DNA of 64,000 bases from Bauldia sp. (GCA_026126025.1 JAHCJZ010000002.1:124001-188000); one strand, 5' to 3'; counted from the first letter of the stretch, positions 1-11,445 are shown. The notes: generated by a model not told the origin, from the sequence alone. Program-made: numbers and translations.

Positions 1-658
1 TCCGCTCGGCGGTGGTGGCGACAGGCGTCACCGCAACCCGGGCGGGGTTCGACAGGAAGGCGTCGGCGAGCGCGGCGATCTCCTTCGGCATGGTGGCCGA
101 GAAGAGCAGCGTCTGGCGGGTCTTCGGCACCCGTGCGGCGATCGAGCGGATGGTGTGGATGAAGCCCATGTCGAGCATGCGGTCGGCTTCGTCGAGGACG
201 AAGACCTCGACCTTGTCGAGTGTCACCGCCCGCTCCTGCATCAGGTCGACGAGGCGGCCCGGGGTGGCGACGAGGATGTCGACGCCCTGCGCGAGGGCGC
301 GGATCTGCTTGCCGATCGGAACGCCGCCAATGGCGATCGCGGTGCGGAGGCGAAGATGCCGCCCGTAGGCGTTGAAGCGCTCCTCGATCTGGTTGGAGAG
401 CTCCCGCGTCGGGCTGAGGACGAGGACGCGCGCGGTGCGCGGCGCAGGCGTCTTCCGGTCATTCGCGAGGCGATGGAGGATCGGCAGCGCGAAGGCGGCG
501 GTCTTGCCGGTGCCGGTCTGCGCGATCGCGACGATGTCGCGGCCGGCGGTCACGAACGGGATGGCCTGCGCCTGGATCGGGGTGGGTACGGAATGGCCTT
601 CTTCGACGAGCGCCGAGGCAATCGGCGCCGCGAGGCCGAGTTCAGAGAACGAATTCAA
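1..658 (-). CDS. DEAD-box RNA helicase, RhlE-like (3' end beyond window)
   Basis: ATP-dependent RNA helicase that unwinds short RNA duplexes, acting in ribosome assembly or RNA turnover in the cytoplasm. On the minus strand I read a Q motif (PTPIQAQAIP), motif I (AQTGTGKT), motif II (FVLDEADRMLDMGF) and motif III (LLFSATMPKE), in that order. Only about the first 219 residues, RecA-like domain 1, lie here; the frame runs off the left edge. No ATG fits. The best start is TTG at 658, which gives MNSFSELGL, a usual family N-terminus, with a GAAAG stretch just upstream. The frame stays open further upstream but looks non-coding. RhlE rather than SrmB or DeaD is inferred from the short N-terminus only. 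Confidence 0.85.
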   Translation of the reverse strand, partial: MNSFSELGLAAPIASALVEEGHSVPTPIQAQAIPFVTAGRDIVAIAQTGTGKTAAFALPILHRLANDRKTPAPRTARVLVLSPTRELSNQIEERFNAYGRHLRLRTAIAIGGVPIGKQIRALAQGVDILVATPGRLVDLMQERAVTLDKVEVFVLDEADRMLDMGFIHTIRSIAARVPKTRQTLLFSATMPKEIAALADAFLSNPARVAVTPVATTAER

Positions 659-865
659 GGGGATGCTTTCACGAATGGAGCCGGCGCGCCGCTCATGGCG
701 AGCGCGCGACAGGCTTCGGGGGATGAGGACCCCGCGTGCCTGGGTGCTCTGCGATTTGTGGATGGCTGGCCGACGACTCAGTCGATCGTTCACGCGGCCT
801 GCCGCTGATATGGGCGCGAAGTCTTAAGAAAGCAACCGCGACAAGGTCGCAGGCTGCGCCCGGCC

Positions 866-1717
866 TCAGGTCGCGACGAACGAACCACCATTGGGGTGGA
901 TGGTCTGCCCGGTGAAATAGGAGCTGTCCTCGCAGGCAAGGAAGAGGAAGGCCGGCGCCACCTCGTTCGGCTGGCCGGCGCGGCCCATCGGCGTGTTCTC
1001 ACCGAACCTTGCGACCTTCTCTGCCGGGAAGCTCGCGGGGATCAGCGGGGTCCAGATCGGTCCGGGCGCCACGGCGTTGACGCGGATGCCCTTGTTGGCG
1101 AGGCGCTGCGAGAGAGCGCGGGTCAGGGTGACGATGGCGCCCTTGGTCGTCGAATAGTCGAGAAGCTCCTCGTGACCCTGATAGGCGGTGATCGAGGCGG
1201 TGTTGATGATCGCCGCGCCTTCCTTGAGATGCCGGAGCGCGGCCTGGATCATGAAGAAATAGCCGAAGAAATTGGTGCGGAAGGTCTCCTCCAGCTCGAT
1301 CTCCTCGATCGCGGCGATGTCGGGCCGGACGTGCTGCTCGGCGGCGTTGTTGACGAGGATGTCGAGCTGGCCGAACTGCCCGATCAGCTCCTTCACCGCC
1401 GATTTGCAGAAGGCCTTGTCGCCCACGTCGCCGCGCAGGAGCAGCGCCTCGCTGCCCTCCTCTTCGACCAGCGCCCTGGTGTCCTCTGCGTCGCGGTCCT
1501 CTTCGAGATAGAGGATGCCGACCTTCGCCCCTTCGCGGGCGAAGAGCACCGACACCGCCCGGCCGATGCCGGAATCGCCGCCGGTGACGAGCGCGACCTT
1601 GCCGCGGAGACGGCCGCTGCCGGGGTAGCGCGGCTCGTAGTCCGGCGCGGGGCGCATCCGGTGCTCCCGGCCGGGCTGGACGTTCTGGTGCTGGGCAGGC
1701 TGGGCCGTCGCGGCCAT
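866..1717 (-). CDS. SDR family oxidoreductase, general-stress type
   Basis: Classical short-chain dehydrogenase/reductase of 283 residues, probably a cytoplasmic NAD(P)-dependent alcohol or aldehyde oxidoreductase. Visible motifs are the cofactor loop TGGDSGIG (residues 45-52), NNAA (123-126), catalytic Ser176, and Tyr188-x3-Lys192 (YSTTK). The roughly 40-residue N-terminal extension before the Rossmann fold, and the motif RVNAVAPGPIWTPLIP, match the YghA/GsiB-neighbour subgroup often annotated as general stress protein 39. It is divergent from the FAD/Rieske gene, across a 144-bp shared promoter region. The substrate is not predictable. The ATG start has a GGAGGGGT ribosome site just upstream. 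Confidence 0.9.
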   Translation of the reverse strand: MAATAQPAQHQNVQPGREHRMRPAPDYEPRYPGSGRLRGKVALVTGGDSGIGRAVSVLFAREGAKVGILYLEEDRDAEDTRALVEEEGSEALLLRGDVGDKAFCKSAVKELIGQFGQLDILVNNAAEQHVRPDIAAIEEIELEETFRTNFFGYFFMIQAALRHLKEGAAIINTASITAYQGHEELLDYSTTKGAIVTLTRALSQRLANKGIRVNAVAPGPIWTPLIPASFPAEKVARFGENTPMGRAGQPNEVAPAFLFLACEDSSYFTGQTIHPNGGSFVAT

Positions 1718-1861
1718 GGAACCCCTCCGGTGTGACGCGGTCGTGTTGATCGCTCAGAACGCCCCCGCCGTCCGGCGGGTTCCCGCAACCGGCGCGGAAC
1801 AGAAATGCGGGTTGGAGCGTCAACCCCGCGGCGCCGCAGGGGCGGCTCGATCGGGGTTGGC

Positions 1862-3379
1862 ATGGCGAACAGCGACGGGGAACGCAGTCATTCGTGCTGG
1901 ATGGACGTTGCCGCGCCGGTGGTGCGCGCGCTCGACCGCAACATCGACGTGGACGTGGCGGTGATCGGCTCCGGCATTGCCGGGCTGTCGGTGGCGTTCG
2001 AGCTGACGCGGCGGCGGAAGTCGGTCGCGCTGCTGGAGCGCGGCCAGATCGGCCGCGGGATGACGGCGCGGACCACGGCTCATCTGGCGTCCGACTGGGA
2101 CGACGGGTTCCACCGGCTCATCAACGAGCGCGGCGTCGCGGTCGCCGAGGGCATTCATCGCAGCCAGGCGGCGGCGATCGACCGGATCGAAACGATCCAG
2201 CGCGACCAGGGGATCGACTGCGACTTCGCGCGGGTCGACGGCTATCTCGTCCTCGCGCCGGACGGCGACGAAGCCAACCTCGAACGCGAGCTGACCGCGG
2301 CGCTCGCGGTGGGCTTCAAGGGCGTCCGCCGGGTGGCGCGGCCGCCGGTTCGCGGTAGCCAGCCGGCGCTGGTCTTCCCGAACCAGGCGCGCATCCACCC
2401 GACGAAATATCTCCGCGGCCTGGCGGATGCGATCCGGCGGCGGGAAGGCAAGCTCTTCGCGCGCACGGTCGCGACGAAGGTCGAGGAGACCGGCGACGGG
2501 GTCACCGTCACCAGCGACGCCGGCTTCACCGTGCGCGCGGCGGCCGCGGTCGTCGCCACCAATGCGCCGATCACCAACAAGCTCGCGATCCACGACCGCC
2601 AGTCGGCGGCGCGGACCTATGCCATCGCGGCCCCGGTGCCGAAGGGCGGCGTGACCGACGCGCTCTTCTGGGACACCGCCGACCCCTATCACTATGCGCG
2701 ATTGCAGCCGGCCGGCGACCATGACCTCCTCATCGTCGGCGGCGAGGACCATGAAACCGGGGCCGGCGCCGCGGACGCCGAGCTCCGCCTCCACCGGCTC
2801 GAGGAATGGGCGCGGTCGCGCTTTCCGGCGATGGAGGCGATCGCCTATCGCTGGTCGGGGCAGGTGCTGGAGCCCGACGACACGATCCCGTTCATCGGCC
2901 GCAATCCGGGGGCGGAGCGGATCTTCATCGTCACCGGCGATTCCGGTCAGGGCATCACCACCGGCGCGCTCGCCGGCTTCCTCATCGCCGACCTCATCAC
3001 GGCCGGCGCGTCGCAATGGGCCGACATCTACGACCCGTCGCGAAAGGCGCCGGGCGGCCTCGGCAAGCTGATCGAGCAGGGCGTCAGCGCAGTGAAGGGC
3101 GTGGTCGAGCGCTTCACCGGCGGCGACGTCGCGTCGGTGGACGAGATCGCACCGGGCATGGGGGCGATCGTCAAGGAAGGCGCCGAGAAGATCGCGGTCT
3201 ATCGCGACAAGCGCGGCCAGCTGAAGCGCCTCTCCGCCTCGTGCACCCATGCCGGCTGCACCGTGCACTGGAACCGCTTCGAGCGCTGCTGGGACTGCCC
3301 GTGCCACGGCTCCCATTTCGCCCCGGACGGCAGCGTCACCGCCGGCCCGGCGATCGAGCCGCTGTCGCCGGCGGATTAG
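1862..3379 (+). CDS. FAD-dependent oxidoreductase with C-terminal Rieske domain
   Basis: A 505-residue two-domain flavoprotein. Residues about 30-400 form a DadA/glycine-oxidase-like fold with the FAD motif VIGSGIAGLS (G36-x-G-x-x-G41) and a second nucleotide-contact region ending in GDSGQGITTGALAG. Residues about 420-505 carry a Rieske [2Fe-2S] site with Cys461-x-His463 and Cys479-x-x-His482 (CTHAGC...CPCHGSH). Electrons probably pass between a small-molecule substrate, FAD and the cluster; the substrate is unknown. I chose ATG 1862 because an upstream ATG at 1805 adds only a basic, non-conserved stretch. It meets the DUF2269 gene tail to tail with a 4-bp overlap. Confidence 0.88.
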   Translation: MANSDGERSHSCWMDVAAPVVRALDRNIDVDVAVIGSGIAGLSVAFELTRRRKSVALLERGQIGRGMTARTTAHLASDWDDGFHRLINERGVAVAEGIHRSQAAAIDRIETIQRDQGIDCDFARVDGYLVLAPDGDEANLERELTAALAVGFKGVRRVARPPVRGSQPALVFPNQARIHPTKYLRGLADAIRRREGKLFARTVATKVEETGDGVTVTSDAGFTVRAAAAVVATNAPITNKLAIHDRQSAARTYAIAAPVPKGGVTDALFWDTADPYHYARLQPAGDHDLLIVGGEDHETGAGAADAELRLHRLEEWARSRFPAMEAIAYRWSGQVLEPDDTIPFIGRNPGAERIFIVTGDSGQGITTGALAGFLIADLITAGASQWADIYDPSRKAPGGLGKLIEQGVSAVKGVVERFTGGDVASVDEIAPGMGAIVKEGAEKIAVYRDKRGQLKRLSASCTHAGCTVHWNRFERCWDCPCHGSHFAPDGSVTAGPAIEPLSPAD

Positions 3380-3867
3380 TCGAACGGGTTCCAGTTGCCC
3401 AGATCGGGGCGCGCGATCATCAGCCAGAAGATCGCGAGCACCGCGGCGAAAGCCGGGAAGCCGAAGGCGAACCAGGTGCGGAAGAGGCGGTAGTAGAGCG
3501 GCGGCAGCGGCGCGCCGGCGGCCGCGGCGGCGATAGCGAGATCACGCATGCGCGCCTGCATCCACACCACCGGCAGCCAGAACAGACCGGTGAGGATGTA
3601 GAGCAGCACCGACGCGACGATCCACCCTTCCCACAGCGAATATCCGACCTCGAGCGAAAGGAGGATGCCGGTCACCGGCTGCACGACCACCGCCGACGCG
3701 GTGAAGAGGAGATCGGCGATCACCACGACGCGGGCGACCGCCGCGATGATGGCGGCGTCGCCGGTGCGGTGCGCCAGCAGCATGAAGAAGGCGATGCCGG
3801 CGCCGGTGCCGAGGAGGACCGCCGCGCCGATGACGTGGAGGTATTTCAGGACGAGGAACGCCGTCAT
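3376..3867 (-). CDS. DUF2269-like small integral membrane protein
   Basis: A 163-residue protein with about four hydrophobic segments. The N-terminus MTAFLVLKYLHVIGAAVLLG, with its KYLHVIG helix, resembles the DUF2269 (YozB-like) family of predicted inner-membrane proteins of unknown role. The start is ATG 3867, which overlaps the stop of the upstream gene as ATGA, so translation is probably coupled. A longer in-frame version starting at 4014 would run through the end of that gene and reads as low-complexity Arg/His sequence, so I reject it. Pairing with an NDUFA9-like/DoxX protein suggests a shared membrane redox or quinone-related role, but that is inference. Confidence 0.8.
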   Translation of the reverse strand: MTAFLVLKYLHVIGAAVLLGTGAGIAFFMLLAHRTGDAAIIAAVARVVVIADLLFTASAVVVQPVTGILLSLEVGYSLWEGWIVASVLLYILTGLFWLPVVWMQARMRDLAIAAAAAGAPLPPLYYRLFRTWFAFGFPAFAAVLAIFWLMIARPDLGNWNPFD

Positions 3868-5150
3868 CGGTCTTCGCGGATGGCGAGCGCGGCGACGATG
3901 AGGACGATGATCGGCCAGATCTTCAGCATCGGGCCGATGGGATCGGCCCAGAGGTCGGGCCGGAGGATCGTGCCGGCGATGGTGTAGAACAGCGAGACGG
4001 CGAGGCTGAGCCACAGCGCCCGCCGCGCCGTCGCGCGGACCGCAATGCCGATGCCGATGATGATGTCCGCCACCGCCCCGATGATTACGCAGGCCGCGGC
4101 GACCGGCTCGAGGAAGGTGCCGTCGAGGAGATGGATGCCGCGCTGCCAGCCCGGCCCGAAGGCGACGATGCCGGTGCCGATCCAGAACAGCGCCAGCACC
4201 GCGAACACCGCCGGCTTGACGAAATAGAGCCGCGCGAACCAGCGCTCCTGCACGGTGGCGGGGCGCCGTTGCAGCGCATGGTCGAGCCGCTCTGGCACGA
4301 CGCCGGTCGCCTCCGTCCAGGCCGTGGGATCACCGGTCGCGCCGCGGATCATTTCGCGGCGCGCGTTGCTGCGGATCGGCGGACGCCAACCGAGGAAGCC
4401 GGCGAGGTCACCGAGGCGGTAGGCAAGCGCGGCCAGCCAATTCGGGATGCGCCAGGGGCGCGCCGGCGGCCAGCCGAGCCACTGGCGATAGCGCGCGACG
4501 ACGGCGTCGAGGCTCATCGCCTGCGGGCCGGCGAGGTCCAGCGCGACCTCCTTCGGCGCGTCCGGCGCCACCATGCGCACGACCGTCCGCACGACGTCGC
4601 CGAGCTGAACCGGCTGGATCGCAGCCATGCCCGTGAAGGCCGGCGCGATCGGGAGCGCGGCGAGACCGCGGAACAGCGCGCCGCTGCCATAGGCTTCGCG
4701 TCCCAGCACTACCGACGGCCGCAAGATCACCCAGTCGAGCGGCAGGGCCATGAGGCGCCGCTCGCCCTCGGCCTTGCTCGCCGAGAACGGGCTCAGCGTG
4801 GCGCGATCGACGCCGATCGCGGAGAAATGGACGACGCGCCGGACGTTGGACGCGACGCACGCCTCGTAGAGCGCGAGCGGCCCCGTCGCGTGCGCCGCGC
4901 GCACGGAATCCCGCGCGGAATCCTGGAACGCGCCGACGCAATTGACCACCGCGTCGACGCCGGCGAGATGCGGCCGCCAGTCCTCAGCGCGCTGCTTCCG
5001 CAGATCGACCGCGAGCCACGTCACCCCCTCCTGCAGCAGCGGCGAAGCCCCCGGCCGCACCACCCCGACAATGGTGTGGCCGGCCTCGCGCAGGCCGGCG
5101 AGAACGGCCGAGCCGATGAAGCCGCGCGCGCCGAGAAGAAGAATCCGCAC
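3864..5150 (-). CDS. NAD(P)-binding SDR (NDUFA9-like) fused to DoxX-like membrane domain
   Basis: A 428-residue fusion. Residues 1-290 are an atypical extended SDR with the nucleotide motif GARGFIG (7-13) and an NmrA/complex-I-NDUFA9-like layout (FSAIGVDR, SKAEGE, LRPSVVLG). Residues about 305-428 contain four predicted membrane helices of DoxX type. Homologous fusions are common in alphaproteobacteria and are usually annotated as SDR family oxidoreductase; the substrate is unknown. ATG 5150 is the first start in frame. The stop overlaps the start of the downstream DUF2269-like gene by 4 bp, so the two form one operon. Confidence 0.85.
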   Translation of the reverse strand: MRILLLGARGFIGSAVLAGLREAGHTIVGVVRPGASPLLQEGVTWLAVDLRKQRAEDWRPHLAGVDAVVNCVGAFQDSARDSVRAAHATGPLALYEACVASNVRRVVHFSAIGVDRATLSPFSASKAEGERRLMALPLDWVILRPSVVLGREAYGSGALFRGLAALPIAPAFTGMAAIQPVQLGDVVRTVVRMVAPDAPKEVALDLAGPQAMSLDAVVARYRQWLGWPPARPWRIPNWLAALAYRLGDLAGFLGWRPPIRSNARREMIRGATGDPTAWTEATGVVPERLDHALQRRPATVQERWFARLYFVKPAVFAVLALFWIGTGIVAFGPGWQRGIHLLDGTFLEPVAAACVIIGAVADIIIGIGIAVRATARRALWLSLAVSLFYTIAGTILRPDLWADPIGPMLKIWPIIVLIVAALAIREDR

Positions 5151-5561
5151 CGAGGCGCCTCATATTGGCGGCCGCCGACAAAGCCGCTGTCGGTGCGACA
5201 ACGCCCGCCGGGCGACCTTGCTCCACAATTGGCGGCCGGCGCCATTGATCCGGCACGTGCCGGCGCCATGTGGTGGTTCACCGCTTTGTGTTTTGTCTTC
5301 CGCCGCGGGCGGCGGCGTGATCGGGTCAACCAATAATCGCGGCGAACGACGAGGCGCCGCCGGGAGGAGTTCGGCGATCGAGCGCGGTGCGGTCGTGCCA
5401 GGGTTGACGCTTCGGCGTCCCCGACCACGGCCGATGCGCTCTCGCTCCGCGTTCAGGCGCTGTTTGGATCAGCGGCGGTCTGACGGTCGGCGGCGCCTTG
5501 GCCGCCATGCGCACTGCAACGAGGAGAGCCCTGCCCCCGGCCGGGCCATGGAGGATCCATC
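5151..5561. other. 411-bp divergent intergenic region
   Basis: This gap separates the minus-strand SDR/DoxX gene from the plus-strand secreted-protein gene, so promoters for both should lie here. I found no convincing ORF, RNA gene or riboswitch. The only clear signal is the GGAGG ribosome site about 8 bases before the ATG at 5562. A TTGACG hexamer near 5404 could be a -35 box, but no matching -10 box is visible. Confidence 0.5.
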
Positions 5562-6188
5562 ATGCTCAATCGGAAGATACTGACTTCGCTTGCCTTCGGC
5601 GTGGCAATGGCGGTGGCGACGCCGTCGCTGGCCCAGATGCCGTTCTCGCTGATCCGCGGGACGATCGACATGGTCGAAGGCAACGTCATGACGCTGACGA
5701 CGGTCGAGGGCGAGCAGCTGTCGATCACCCTCAATGACGGGTACATCGTCGGCTACAATACCGCGTTGACGCTGGCTGATCTCACGGTCAACACCGAGAT
5801 CGGCGTCACCACGATCGACGGCCCGGACGGCCTGCCGGTGCCGATCGAGGTCCATGTCATGGACGAATCCGGCAACATGAACGACGAGTGGGATCTGCCC
5901 GGCGACGATGTGGGGCTGATGACCAACGGCGTCATCACCGAAGCCACCGCGGCCGAGGGCGGCCAGCTGATCACCGTCCACTACATCTCGGCGGACGGCT
6001 CGCGCGAGGGCGACCTCACGCTCCTCATCCCCAACGAGACGCCGGTGGTGCGCCTCATGAACGAGAGCGACCCGAGCCTGCTGGTGCCGGGGGCCTATGT
6101 GTTCGTCGTCGCCGTGCAGGGCGCCGACGGCGCCTGGTCGACCGGCTACATCCAGGCCGAGAAGGATGGCGTGAGGCCGCCGCTCTGA
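5562..6188 (+). CDS. Exported protein of unknown function (DUF5666-like)
   Basis: A 208-residue protein with a clear Sec signal peptide: basic MLNRK, a hydrophobic core, and a cleavage site after TPSLAQ near residue 25. The mature part is acidic and beta-rich. It begins with RGTIDMVEGNVMTLTTVEG, the pattern seen in DUF5666-like OB-fold repeats, and the middle has a Met/Asp-rich stretch (MDESGNMNDEWDLPGDD). It is probably periplasmic. No catalytic motif is visible. The gene stands alone: no gene lies within 400 bp upstream, and strong hairpins follow it. The ATG at 5562 has GGAGGATCC just upstream. Confidence 0.7.
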   Translation: MLNRKILTSLAFGVAMAVATPSLAQMPFSLIRGTIDMVEGNVMTLTTVEGEQLSITLNDGYIVGYNTALTLADLTVNTEIGVTTIDGPDGLPVPIEVHVMDESGNMNDEWDLPGDDVGLMTNGVITEATAAEGGQLITVHYISADGSREGDLTLLIPNETPVVRLMNESDPSLLVPGAYVFVVAVQGADGAWSTGYIQAEKDGVRPPL

Positions 6189-6196
6189 TCCGCGGC

Positions 6197-6262
6197 GGTG
6201 TTGCGGCACCACGCCGCAACACCTTGGAAACGTTCGACCGGCGCGGCATCCGGCCGCGCCGG
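6197..6262 (+). terminator. Two consecutive 10-bp perfect hairpins
   Basis: 6197-6206 pairs perfectly with 6214-6223 (GGTGTTGCGG / CCGCAACACC), and 6238-6247 pairs perfectly with 6253-6262 (CCGGCGCGGC / GCCGCGCCGG). They begin 9 bases after the stop of the exported-protein gene. There is no long T run, so they may be a terminator or 3'-end stabiliser for that mRNA. Confidence 0.55.
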
Positions 6263-6357
6263 TTCCCCCCAAACGGGGGATGACCATAACAGCCGCCTCC
6301 TGTACTCGGATCAGCACGGGCTCGGCGCGTCCAGCCCTTCCTCCAATTGACTTAGAC

Positions 6358-6392
6358 GGCCGGACGAGGCGACGCCTCTCCGGCCTCTTTTT
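6358..6392 (+). terminator. Rho-independent terminator
   Basis: A strong hairpin, GGCCGGA-C-GAGGC paired with GCCTC-TCCGGCC around a 3-base loop with one bulged C, is followed by TCTTTTT. It lies about 170 bases after the exported-protein gene and 50-85 bases before the exonuclease. It therefore either ends read-through from upstream or marks the end of an unannotated short transcript. Confidence 0.65.
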
Positions 6393-6443
6393 CATGGCCG
6401 GCCCTTCCATCCCGGCGAGCCATGCGGTTTGAATGCGCCCGCC

Positions 6444-7280
6444 ATGGCCCGCCCTCTCCTCGTCATCGACGGCGACAACTTCGCGCACCGCGCCTATCAT
6501 GGCGTGCCGAAATCGGTGCTGCGCGACAATGGCCGCGGCGGCAATTCCATCCTCGGCTTCGCCAACACGCTGATGCGGCTCTACGAGGCGGAGCACCCGC
6601 GCGCGGTGCTGGTCGGCTGGGACACGCTGGATCACCCGACCTACCGCCACATCGCCTTTCCCGACTACCAGAGCGGCCGCGTGTTCGACGCCAGCCTCCT
6701 GGAGCAGCTCGACATGCTGCCCGAGCTGGTGACGGCGTGCGGCTTCGTCGCGGCGAAGGGCAAGGGCTACGAGGCCGACGATTTCCTCGCCGCGGGCGTC
6801 GCGGCCGAGGAAAAGACCGGCGGGACGGTGCTCCTCGCCAGCGGCGACCGCGACGCCTTCCAGCTTGCCTCGGACCGGACGACGATCCTCCACCCGGTCA
6901 AGGGCGGCGAGCTGATGCGCATCGGGCCGGCGGAGGTGCGCGACCGCTACGGTGTCGAGCCGCGGCAGGTGCCGGATTTCATCGCGCTGCGCGGCGATCC
7001 GTCCGACAAGCTCCCGGGCGCCAAGGGCGTCGGCGCGATCGGCGCCGCCAGCCTTCTCGGCCGCTATGCCAGCCTCGAGGACGCGTTGGCGGACGGGCGC
7101 TTCGCCGCGCAGGCCGATGCGCTCCGGCTCTATCGCCGGATCGCGACAATGGACGCCACCGCGCCGATCCCGCCGATCCCGGATCTCGCGAAGCCGACAT
7201 GGGAGCGCGGCGCTGCGCTCCTGCGCGACTTGGGCCTGCCGCGCCTCGCCGACCGCATGGCGGAGCTCGGCCGGGGCTGA
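6444..7280 (+). CDS. Stand-alone 5'-3' exonuclease (Pol I N-terminal/FEN-like)
   Basis: A 278-residue nuclease matching the 5'-3' exonuclease domain of DNA polymerase I without the polymerase. Conserved metal-ligand regions are LVIDGDNFAHRAYHG at the N-terminus, KGYEADDFLA and LASGDRDAFQL. The helix-3-turn-helix DNA-binding motif is DKLPGAKGVGAIGAASLL. The family removes RNA or DNA flaps and 5' ends during repair and Okazaki-fragment processing. I chose ATG 6444, which places MARPLLVIDG at the N-terminus; a TTG at 6429 would add five residues. It is followed at 2 bp by the convergent UvrA paralogue and lies in a repair-gene group. Confidence 0.88.
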   Translation: MARPLLVIDGDNFAHRAYHGVPKSVLRDNGRGGNSILGFANTLMRLYEAEHPRAVLVGWDTLDHPTYRHIAFPDYQSGRVFDASLLEQLDMLPELVTACGFVAAKGKGYEADDFLAAGVAAEEKTGGTVLLASGDRDAFQLASDRTTILHPVKGGELMRIGPAEVRDRYGVEPRQVPDFIALRGDPSDKLPGAKGVGAIGAASLLGRYASLEDALADGRFAAQADALRLYRRIATMDATAPIPPIPDLAKPTWERGAALLRDLGLPRLADRMAELGRG

Positions 7281-7282
7281 GG

Positions 7283-9550
<2,268 letters not shown>

Positions 9551-9740
9551 CGGCCGCTCCTCGTCCGCGAAAGGGGGCGCGTTGTTAGCCGGACTCGGAG
9601 GCCGGCTCAACCCTCATCTCGGACGATCGCGGCCTTCGTCAGGCAGGCGCCGCCGACAGCCGGCGCCGCGGACCGCCCGAGGCGGGACCAGCCGCACGAC
9701 ACGGGCTGGTGCTCCGGGCATCCCCGTGTAGGGTCCGCCG

Positions 9741-11255
9741 ATGGCGAAGGAAGCCGAGGCGGAAGTCCTTGTCGTCGACGGGCGCGAGGTGCGGGTCACC
9801 AACCCGGCCAAGCCGTACTATTCGCGCGACATCAAGCTCACCAAGCTCGACGTCGTGCGCTACTACCTTTCGGTCGCGGAGGGCGCGCTCAACGGCATCC
9901 GCAACCGGCCGATCGTCCTGAAGCGGTTCGTCGACGGCGCGGAGGGCGAGCCGTTCTACCAGAAGCGGGCGCCCGACAAGCGGCCCGACTGGATCCGCAC
10001 CGTCACCCTCTCCTTCCCCTCCGGCCGCACCGCCGAGGAGGTCGTGGTGGACGACGCGGCGGGGCTGGCATGGATCGTCAATCTCGGCTGCATCGAGCTC
10101 CATCCGCACCCGGTCCGCGCCACGGACCTCGACCATCCCGACGAGATCAGGATCGACCTCGACCCGACGCCCGGCGTGCCGTGGTCGGACATCCGCACCG
10201 TAGCGATGGGCGTGAAGGCGCTGATGGAGGAACTCGGCCTGACCGGCTGGCCGAAGACCAGCGGCTCGCGCGGCATGCACGTCAACGCCCGCATCCACCC
10301 GCGCTGGACCTTCACCGAGGTGCGGCGCGCCGCCCTCGCCTTCTCGCGCGAGATCGAGCGGCGGATGCCGGGGATCGCGACGTCGAAATGGTGGAAGGAG
10401 GAGCGCCGCGGCGTCTTCCTCGACTACAACCAGAACGCCAAGGACCGCACCACCTGCTCTGCCTATTCGCTGCGCCCGCTGCCGGACGCCCGCGTCTCGA
10501 CGCCGCTCGGCTGGGACGAGGTGCCAGACTGCGAGCCGGGCGATTTCACCGTGCTGACGGTGCCGGCGCGGTTCGCGGCGATCGGCGATCCGCAGGCCGG
10601 GATGGACGCGGCAGCGGGTTCACTCGAAGCGCTGCTCGAGCTCGCGGCGCGGGACGAGGCATCCGGCCTCCCCGATGCGCCATGGCCGCCGCAATTCGTC
10701 AAGGCCGCAGGCGAGGCGCCGCGGGTTGCACCATCGCGCGCCAGGGGCGCACCGAGGCCGCCGCGGGTGAAGATGCCGGTGCTCATCATCGCGCACTCGC
10801 CCGACAAGGCGGCGGCGCTCGCGGGGCTCGACCGCTGGAAGGCGCGGCACCCCGAGGTGGTGCCGCATCTCCAGAGCGACGACGTGCTGGTCGACGGCAT
10901 GCGCGGCCGCTCGTCGGTGTGGTGGCGGGTGCGGGTGAACCTCAAGAACGTGCCGGAAGCGCTTCGGCCGCCCCAGGAAACGCCCGACCCCGACGACGAC
11001 CCGACGCGCGAATGGCGCGAGGCGATGAAAGCCGGGATCGAGGCGTTCAAGAACGCCGATCCCAACGACCCCCTGCCGCAGACGCTGTCCGGTCCGGCGC
11101 TGCGCGCGCTGGTCGGCGCGGGCATCGTGTCGCTGGGCCAGGCGGCGGAGCGGACCGAGGCCGAGCTGCGCGGCCTCCCCGGCATCGGCCCGAAGGCCCT
11201 GAGCCAGCTCCGCGAGGCGCTCGCCGCAAGCGGACGGTCCTTCAGGGCGGACTGA
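9741..11255 (+). CDS. Prim-PolC/LigD-type primase-polymerase with C-terminal HhH
   Basis: An archaeo-eukaryotic primase-type repair polymerase of 504 residues that fills short gaps with (ribo)nucleotides. The catalytic Asp pair is in IDLDPTPG (D139, D141). Other family motifs are GWPKTSGSRGMHV, VFLDYNQNAKDRTTCSAYSL and LKRFVDGAEGEPFYQKRAP. As I know the families, these resemble actinobacterial Prim-PolC (partner of LigC) more than the polymerase domain of LigD. Residues about 335-430 are a linker plus a small conserved region. Residues about 450-500 hold helix-hairpin-helix sequence (LRGLPGIGPKALSQLREAL), a probable DNA-binding add-on. It is convergent with the LigC-like ligase. No Ku gene is in the window. 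Confidence 0.85.
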   Translation: MAKEAEAEVLVVDGREVRVTNPAKPYYSRDIKLTKLDVVRYYLSVAEGALNGIRNRPIVLKRFVDGAEGEPFYQKRAPDKRPDWIRTVTLSFPSGRTAEEVVVDDAAGLAWIVNLGCIELHPHPVRATDLDHPDEIRIDLDPTPGVPWSDIRTVAMGVKALMEELGLTGWPKTSGSRGMHVNARIHPRWTFTEVRRAALAFSREIERRMPGIATSKWWKEERRGVFLDYNQNAKDRTTCSAYSLRPLPDARVSTPLGWDEVPDCEPGDFTVLTVPARFAAIGDPQAGMDAAAGSLEALLELAARDEASGLPDAPWPPQFVKAAGEAPRVAPSRARGAPRPPRVKMPVLIIAHSPDKAAALAGLDRWKARHPEVVPHLQSDDVLVDGMRGRSSVWWRVRVNLKNVPEALRPPQETPDPDDDPTREWREAMKAGIEAFKNADPNDPLPQTLSGPALRALVGAGIVSLGQAAERTEAELRGLPGIGPKALSQLREALAASGRSFRAD

Positions 11256-11313
11256 GCACGACCGGTCCGCACCTCCGCCGGAACGCTAAGAGCCTGTAGC
11301 CCTTTCCCTCCTT

Positions 11314-11399
11314 CGTCATTCCGGCGAAGGCCGGAATCCGGAGCGACACGCTCCCGCCCGTCGTAGGGGTGCTGGACCCCAGCCTTCGCCGGGGTGACG
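11314..11399. repeat. Intergenic palindromic repeat (CGTCATTCC...GGGGTGACG type)
   Basis: An imperfect palindrome. CGTCA at 11314-11318 pairs with TGACG at 11395-11399. An inner hairpin is formed by TTCCGGC/GCCGGAA, and there is a second GGACCCCAGCCTTCGCCGGGG arm. This composition is a familiar dispersed intergenic element of alphaproteobacterial genomes. It sits between two convergent genes and could also terminate both. Confidence 0.7.
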
Positions 11400-11445
11400 C
11401 AGGATGAGAATCCCGGGTGACGCGGTTGAATATGCAGAGTGGGTG

